Shown: positions 61,620 to 64,000 of the stretch, one piece after another | Position numbering within the stretch: position 1 is the stretch's first letter | How the letters are laid out: each line of letters starts with the position of its first letter | NCBI GenBank assembly: GCA_018806915.1 | Contig: JAGKQI010000086.1 | Location: 558,001 to 622,000, forward strand | From: Phytophthora colocasiae | Taxonomy: Eukaryota; Oomycota; Peronosporomycetes; Peronosporales; Peronosporaceae | Length of the DNA stretch: 64,000 nt | Reading direction: 5' to 3' | Made by a program: the position numbers and the translations under genes | The notes under the pieces: model-generated | The model's input: the letters and a program-made list of their open reading frames with translations, nothing else | Database searches by the model: none | What the model was told of the DNA's origin: nothing

Positions 61620-62216
61620 ATGCCTTCCATTCAGACGCTGCTCAAGGTCTCTGCATTCTGCACTTTTAACGCTAGTCTCCTCTCTCGGACTCATGCACAA
61701 GTGCCTGAAGATCCGTCCTGCAGAGCGACACTGGAGATGATTCACAACGGCCTCATGGCCGTCACCGACCCGACGTGTCTTGTCGCGAACGGTGAACCAG
61801 GCTGCGACCTGTTCGGCCTTCCGGACTGTCGTGTCTGTGCTCTGACGTCCGAAAGTCTTGACGATGATATACCGTTGTGCGAATCACTGGACATTTTCAA
61901 CCACGACGATACACCAGGAGAAGAATCGTTAGCCGACGAAGGGTTCAACGATGAGCCTTTGGTTCCACCTCCTGTTGTCCCTGTAACCCCAGTAGATCCC
62001 ATCGAGCCTGTAGAGCCTGTAGAGCCTGCCAACCCCACCGAACCGAGTGTGGAAGAAGAATATGTTCCCACTGTCATTGTTCACCCCTCTGACGTATTGA
62101 TCGAACCGGAATCGTCCATTTGGGATGACAGCAAAGGTTCATCAGACTTCACAGACGACAGCGCTTCCAGGGATGAACAAGACGATGCTAGACGCCTCCT
62201 ACGCACACAGCTGTAA
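61620..62216 (+). CDS. Small secreted acidic Cys-containing protein
   Basis: The protein has 198 aa with a probable signal peptide (1-27, ending SRTHAQ). The mature N-terminus contains six cysteines in about 65 residues (CRATLEM, TCLVANGEPGC, LPDCRVC, LC), possibly three disulfides. It is followed by a Pro/Val/Glu repeat (PIEPVEPVEPANPTEP) and an acidic Ser/Asp-rich tail. It ends RRLLRTQL; this RXLR-like string is C-terminal and probably fortuitous. I do not recognise the family. An apoplastic or cell-wall-associated role is plausible but unproven. Confidence 0.6.
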   Translation: MPSIQTLLKVSAFCTFNASLLSRTHAQVPEDPSCRATLEMIHNGLMAVTDPTCLVANGEPGCDLFGLPDCRVCALTSESLDDDIPLCESLDIFNHDDTPGEESLADEGFNDEPLVPPPVVPVTPVDPIEPVEPVEPANPTEPSVEEEYVPTVIVHPSDVLIEPESSIWDDSKGSSDFTDDSASRDEQDDARRLLRTQL

Positions 62217-62321
62217 GACGCAATAACACGTCAATATACTCGATCGTTGCACCTTTGAACAGCTGGAATCTCTGAGCTCCATGGCCACGTGCTTCACTCA
62301 CTGCTTACTCCGTTCATCCCT

Positions 62322-63152
62322 ATGGCGACCCGTACGTCCAAGACGCGCAGGACCTTCACGGGGCTGGCGGTGGCCTTGCTGGCCATCGTAGTAGCCACGT
62401 TCACGCGTGACCCGAAAGCTCTGGAACTTGTTGTGCATCACTTGCTATCGGATACCAACGTGGTTGACGTTCGCAGTGCTGTGAACTGTTCCGATGCGCA
62501 TCAATTCCTGACGGAGATGATGCCCGTTAAAGGTTTCCACGTACTGTGTATCGAGACAGCGACCGACGTGTGCGTGAAGCACAGAGTTAGAACTTTTACA
62601 CATGTACTTATCAAGTCTGTTTGTGTTGTACAGACTGAAGATTACTGGGTTTAAGGACGGGATGCGTTGGATTCGTCTAGTCATTCTGTAGTCCAGGACA
62701 TCGATAAGCGTACGGCTGACCTGGTCAAAGTGCCGCTCAGCCACCAGGAGTCAGTGCAAGTGTTGCGATACGAGCGAACGCAGCACTATGACCAGCACTT
62801 GGACTACTTCTCCGTCGACCATCACCAACATTCACCAGACGTACTGGAGCAGATCGAGTACGGCTACAAGAACCGCATGATCACAGTGTTCTGGTACATG
62901 TCGGACGTAGCCAAAGGCGGCCACACGAACTTCTCCCGTGCTGGTGGCCTTCCTCATCCGCCGTCCAACAAAGGCTGTCCGCAGGGTATCAGTGTCGCCC
63001 CTAAGAAGCGCAAAGTGGTCGTGTTTTACAGCATGTTGCCGAACGGGAAAGGAGACCCCATGAGTCTTCATGCTGGTTGCCCTGTCGAAGAAGGGATCAA
63101 GTTGTCAGGCAACAAATGGGTCTGGAACAAACCGCTCAGCGATGACGACTAG
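62322..63152 (+). pseudogene. Prolyl 4-hydroxylase-like gene, probably damaged
   Basis: ATG 62322 opens a signal-anchor protein (MATRTSKTRRTFTGLAVALL) that reads to a stop at 62654. A second frame from about 62656 to 63152 holds the catalytic half of a 2-oxoglutarate/Fe(II) prolyl 4-hydroxylase: YDQHLDYF (HxD), then GGHTNFSRAG, SLHAGCPVEEGIKLSGNKWVWN with the distal His and Lys. The family's central region with the RTS motif is missing or unrecognisable. An intron ending at TTTAAG near 62655 could join the parts, but no good donor was found. Possible ER enzyme, likely a pseudogene or misassembled here. Confidence 0.55.
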
Positions 63153-63210
63153 AGTCGGGTAGTTCTGCTAATCAAGCATCTATTGCACAACAGGTTAAAA
63201 CGAAATAAGG

Positions 63211-64000
63211 TTAGATGTGCAGCTCCTGTCCATGGAGCTGTGGCAGGTCGTTAGAGAGTCTTCGCAACTCCTGCAACAGCGGCGTCTGCTCGTCTGCCTT
63301 GGTGATCCCCCACGCCGGCGGTGCAGGCTGCTGCTGCCGCTTGACGTTCATCATATAAATGACCAGCGCTCCTGGAATGAGCTCTGGAATGGCGTAGAAC
63401 AGCCACGGGTTCGACACGTGCGGGTCGAACACGTCGATGGCAGGCATGGAGAACAACAGCAGCAAACTACGATAGAAGAAGAGCAGGGACGACACGGCAC
63501 CGATCAGCGACAACCTCGACGCGATCGTAGCAGCTAGAGACGAGAACTCGATCTTGAGTAGAACAGCGCGCAACTGCAGTGCGCACCTGGCCAACATGAC
63601 CGCCAGCAGGAAGAAACACAGAGCCACGAAGCCGTACTCCAACTCAAAGAGCACCATCTTCTGCCCGGGGAAGAGCGTCTTGAGAACCAGCAGAGCGCAT
63701 TCTACCAAGTAGATCCAGACATTGGCCACCAGGAAGAGCTTCCTGGACCGGCCGGACCGTTGCGCACCGGCCCCGCGCGTGTACTCGGCAATGACGGACT
63801 GGTTAGCAGCAACTCGAGCCAATGGTTTCTCAGCACGCCACGCCTGTGCGCGCACGTCCTCCCAGAAGCGAAGCAGCAACGTGAAGGCCGAGAAGTACAA
63901 CAGCGTCGCCAGCTTCCCGAAGCTGGTCACGCCCAGCACGTAAATATCGATATCTGTGGGCAGCAGCGGCGTGACGAACACCATGTGCTCATAGCGGAAG
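63211..64000 (-). CDS. Multi-pass membrane protein (5' end outside the window)
   Basis: The frame is open through the right edge (upstream codons before the ATG at 63984 remain in frame), so the N-terminus is probably missing. About six hydrophobic segments are visible (for example GKLATLLYFSAFTLLLRF, FLVANVWIYLVECALLVL, FVALCFFLLAVMLARCAL), followed by a cytoplasmic tail with TPLLQELRRLSNDL. The pattern recalls the TOM1/TOM3/THH1 family of seven-helix proteins, but I cannot confirm this from motifs. Confidence 0.6.
   Translation of the reverse strand, partial: FRYEHMVFVTPLLPTDIDIYVLGVTSFGKLATLLYFSAFTLLLRFWEDVRAQAWRAEKPLARVAANQSVIAEYTRGAGAQRSGRSRKLFLVANVWIYLVECALLVLKTLFPGQKMVLFELEYGFVALCFFLLAVMLARCALQLRAVLLKIEFSSLAATIASRLSLIGAVSSLLFFYRSLLLLFSMPAIDVFDPHVSNPWLFYAIPELIPGALVIYMMNVKRQQQPAPPAWGITKADEQTPLLQELRRLSNDLPQLHGQELHI

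Noticed and set aside
62190..62216. RRLLR string as an RXLR motif
   Set aside because: Located at the extreme C-terminus, not after the signal peptide.

Overview
The window looks like nuclear DNA of a plant-pathogenic oomycete, most likely Phytophthora or a close relative (species not determined). The evidence is a cluster of Crinkler (CRN) genes, one RXLR-type secreted protein and a second RXLR-like one, initiator boxes of the oomycete TCATTCC type just upstream of several starts, compact genes with few short introns, a START/FYVE-type protein, and Ty3/gypsy and piggyBac elements.

Layout. 1-266: end of a gypsy-type LTR that cuts off the first CRN gene. 267-10139: a tandem array of three CRN copies (minus strand), separated by fragments of a sugar-type MFS transporter and a small basic ORF. 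Only the third copy (7668-10139) keeps promoter, LFLAK header, NTPase and nuclease-like domains. 10209-12834: an inverted partial duplication of a TKL kinase around a non-autonomous TIR element, with the intact membrane kinase at 11369-12778. 12923-16159: a NUFIP1-like multi-zinc-finger protein and AP-2 sigma. 16400-16810: a decayed TnpB/Fanzor-like relic. 17586-17924: an RXLR effector. 18452-21962: beta'-COP with an unusual Ala/Gln-rich tail. 22147-22861: a profilin-like gene. 23146-24924: a START/FYVE-type gene.

24921-49687 is the most striking part. A small RXLR-like secreted-protein gene is split inside its signal peptide by a piggyBac element at TTAA. That element's transposase gene is split by a GATC-rich gypsy element (A, 27629-48559). 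The integrase of A is split in turn by a second gypsy element (B, 37664-45544) in the opposite orientation. Target-site duplications and uninterrupted reading frames across each junction support the order piggyBac, then A, then B.

50057-64000 is again gene-dense: a secreted lipoxygenase, a long coiled-coil protein with an NT-C2-like N-terminus, a MULE-like short element, an LRR receptor-like pseudokinase with five exons, a small secreted acidic protein, a damaged prolyl 4-hydroxylase, and a multi-pass membrane protein running off the end. No tRNA, rRNA or CRISPR array was seen. The housekeeping genes (AP-2 sigma, beta'-COP, profilin-like, NUFIP1-like) form conserved islands between fast-changing effector and transposon blocks, as expected for a two-speed oomycete genome.
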